This document shows positions 6,170 to 7,088 of a stretch of DNA of 7,088 nucleotides, piece after piece. The stretch is taken from assembly GCA_902806295.1 (NCBI GenBank), contig CADCWB010000060.1, forward strand, positions 1 to 7,088, in the 5' to 3' direction. Source of the stretch: an uncultured Sphingomonas sp. (GTDB lineage Bacteria; Pseudomonadota; Alphaproteobacteria; Sphingomonadales; Sphingomonadaceae). Under the pieces are notes generated by a model that had not been told where the DNA came from, ran no database searches, and saw nothing but the letters and a program-made list of their open reading frames with translations. Position 1 is the stretch's first letter. The number at the start of each line of letters is the position of its first letter. A program made the translations under genes and the position numbers.

Positions 6170-6928
6170 ATGACCGACCATGTCTTGCTAGAGCGCCGCG
6201 GCCCGCAACTGGCCATCACCATGAACCGGCCCGAGCGCCGCAACGCGATCACCGTTGCCATGTATGCGGCGATGGCTGATGCAATCGAGAGCGCCGCGGC
6301 GGACGAGAGCATCCGCGTGATCACGCTGGAGGGTGCCGGCGAGGACTTCACCGGCGGCAACGACCTTGGCGATTTCATGCAGGAACTGCCAAGCGGCGGT
6401 GAAGACATCCCGGTCTGGCGATTGCTGCGCGCGCTGGCCCGGAATCTGACCCCGCTGGTCGCCGCCGTGCACGGCAATGCGGTAGGGATCGGCACCACCA
6501 TGCTGTTCCATTGCGACCTGGTGGTGGCGGAGGAAGGCAGTCGGTTCGTGATGCCGTTCACCGACCTGGGGCTGGTGCCGGAAGCGGCGAGTTCGTTGAT
6601 CCTGCCGGCGCTGGCCGGCCGCCGGGTTGCGGCCAGGCACCTGCTGCTGGGCGAGCCGTTCGACGTGGAGCAGGCGGAACGCTACGGCCTGGTCAGCCAT
6701 CGCGCGGCAGGCGGCGACCTGGCCGCCACGCTGGCACGGGTGGTTGGGGCGCTGCTGGCCAAACCGGCGGAGGCGCTGAGGCTGACCCAGAGCCTGCTGC
6801 GCGGACTGTCAGCCGGTATGGTGCTCGAGCGGATGGAACTGGAGAACGGGCATTTCTCCGAGCGGCTCAAGTCGGACGAGGTGAAGGCAGCGATCACCGC
6901 CTTCTTCTCGGCGCGGGCGAAGCGCTAG
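6170..6928 (+). CDS. Enoyl-CoA hydratase/isomerase family protein, isomerase-type active site
   Basis: A 252-residue crotonase-fold protein acting on an acyl-CoA thioester. Oxyanion-hole segments are visible: DFTGGNDLGDF (59-69) and VHGNAVGIGTTMLFHCDL (100-117). Aligning the Cys-Asp at 115-116 with rat enoyl-CoA hydratase puts Thr110 at catalytic Glu144 and Phe130 at catalytic Glu164, so both hydratase acids are missing. Instead Glu138 in LGLVPEAASSLILP sits where peroxisomal delta3-delta2-enoyl-CoA isomerases (ECI2, yeast Eci1) have their catalytic Glu and PaaG has Asp. The GNDLxDF form of the first loop is also ECI2-like. I therefore infer an enoyl-CoA isomerase, or a related isomerase, more likely than a hydratase, with unknown substrate. 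It stands alone, with no other fatty-acid genes nearby. Its TAG overlaps the opposing gene's stop in a shared CTAG. Family secure; exact reaction inferred. Confidence 0.92.
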   Translation: MTDHVLLERRGPQLAITMNRPERRNAITVAMYAAMADAIESAAADESIRVITLEGAGEDFTGGNDLGDFMQELPSGGEDIPVWRLLRALARNLTPLVAAVHGNAVGIGTTMLFHCDLVVAEEGSRFVMPFTDLGLVPEAASSLILPALAGRRVAARHLLLGEPFDVEQAERYGLVSHRAAGGDLAATLARVVGALLAKPAEALRLTQSLLRGLSAGMVLERMELENGHFSERLKSDEVKAAITAFFSARAKR

Positions 6929-7086
6929 GTCCCTGCGACCCACACCCGCTTGGTCTTGCTGATCGAAATGTTCGGACCAGGAAATAGCAGCATGTTGGTC
7001 TGCTGCGTATAGGTTACCTGCAGATCCCAGTAGGTCGAGCCGTCCTGCGTGCCCTCGGCGGGAGGAAGCACGGTGAAGTCGCCAGG
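6925..7086 (-). CDS. C-terminal fragment of a protein of uncertain identity, possibly TadE-like pilus assembly protein
   Basis: The minus-strand frame entering at the window edge is open for 53 complete codons and ends at TAG (6927-6925). The text reads as a real protein end: an extended polar stretch (LPPAEGTQDGSTYW), then alternating beta-type residues LQVTYTQQTNMLLFPGPNIS, then a basic tail SKTKRVWVAGT. The other two minus frames look unlike protein or hit a stop early. The pattern of beta strands with a final arginine-valine-tryptophan-valine run resembles the C-termini of TadE/TadG-like Flp pilus pseudopilins of sphingomonads, but that is from general recall and the diagnostic N-terminal membrane helix is outside the window. 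It is convergent with the enoyl-CoA hydratase-family gene, overlapping it by four bases. Confidence 0.65.
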   Translation of the reverse strand, partial: PGDFTVLPPAEGTQDGSTYWDLQVTYTQQTNMLLFPGPNISISKTKRVWVAGT

Positions 7087-7088
7087 TC

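Noticed and set aside
6901..6975. Possible terminator hairpin after the enoyl-CoA hydratase-family gene
   Set aside because: Only 4-5 bp pairings with awkward loops were found (for example GGTC/GACC), too weak to call.
1..7088. A novel defence, biosynthetic or mobile system
   Set aside because: Every substantial gene belongs to a known housekeeping or widespread family, and no cluster of unknown genes or repeat array is present.

Overview
The window is a compact, GC-rich stretch of ordinary bacterial chromosome. Gene content, protein sequence style (for example RsmI with FYESGPRL, and GshB starting near VAVQMDPLES) and gene order point to an alphaproteobacterium, most likely in the Sphingomonadales. 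That placement rests on recognition, not a search. There is no tRNA, rRNA, insertion sequence, prophage or CRISPR array, and no stretch over 300 bases without a gene.

Layout. (1) 1-1387, minus: the N-terminal half of valS, cut by the window edge. (2) 1388-1514: a divergent intergenic region holding two inverted repeats that resemble a dispersed genomic repeat. (3) 1515-3932, plus: a tight unit rsmI - gshB - dedA (10-nt gap, then 1-nt overlap). (4) 3935-6101, minus: transaldolase (fsa/tal family) - DUF484 protein - xerC, convergent with dedA; a 10-bp hairpin covers the two facing stop codons. (5) 6102-6169: a divergent intergenic region. (6) 6170-6928, plus: an enoyl-CoA hydratase/isomerase family protein. 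(7) 6925-7086, minus: the C-terminal 53 residues of a protein of uncertain identity, perhaps TadE-like. Its stop shares a CTAG with the stop of the preceding gene.

The genes are mostly housekeeping: Val-tRNA charging, 16S rRNA C1402 methylation, glutathione synthesis, a DedA membrane protein, the non-oxidative pentose phosphate pathway, chromosome dimer resolution and acyl-CoA chemistry. I see no novel multi-gene system.

The standout observation is an in-frame TAA at codon 246 of gshB (3115-3117). The reading frame on both sides is otherwise intact and together gives the family's normal 315 residues. As written, the product would lose the C-terminal part of the ATP-grasp domain, including the metal-binding Glu281 and Asn283. 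This is either a recent nonsense mutation, a recoded or read-through stop, or a base-call error. Smaller points are the hairpin that makes DedA and XerC both end in His-Pro-Arg, the isomerase-type active site of the enoyl-CoA hydratase family protein, and the transaldolase-type (not aldolase-type) residues of the fsa-family protein.
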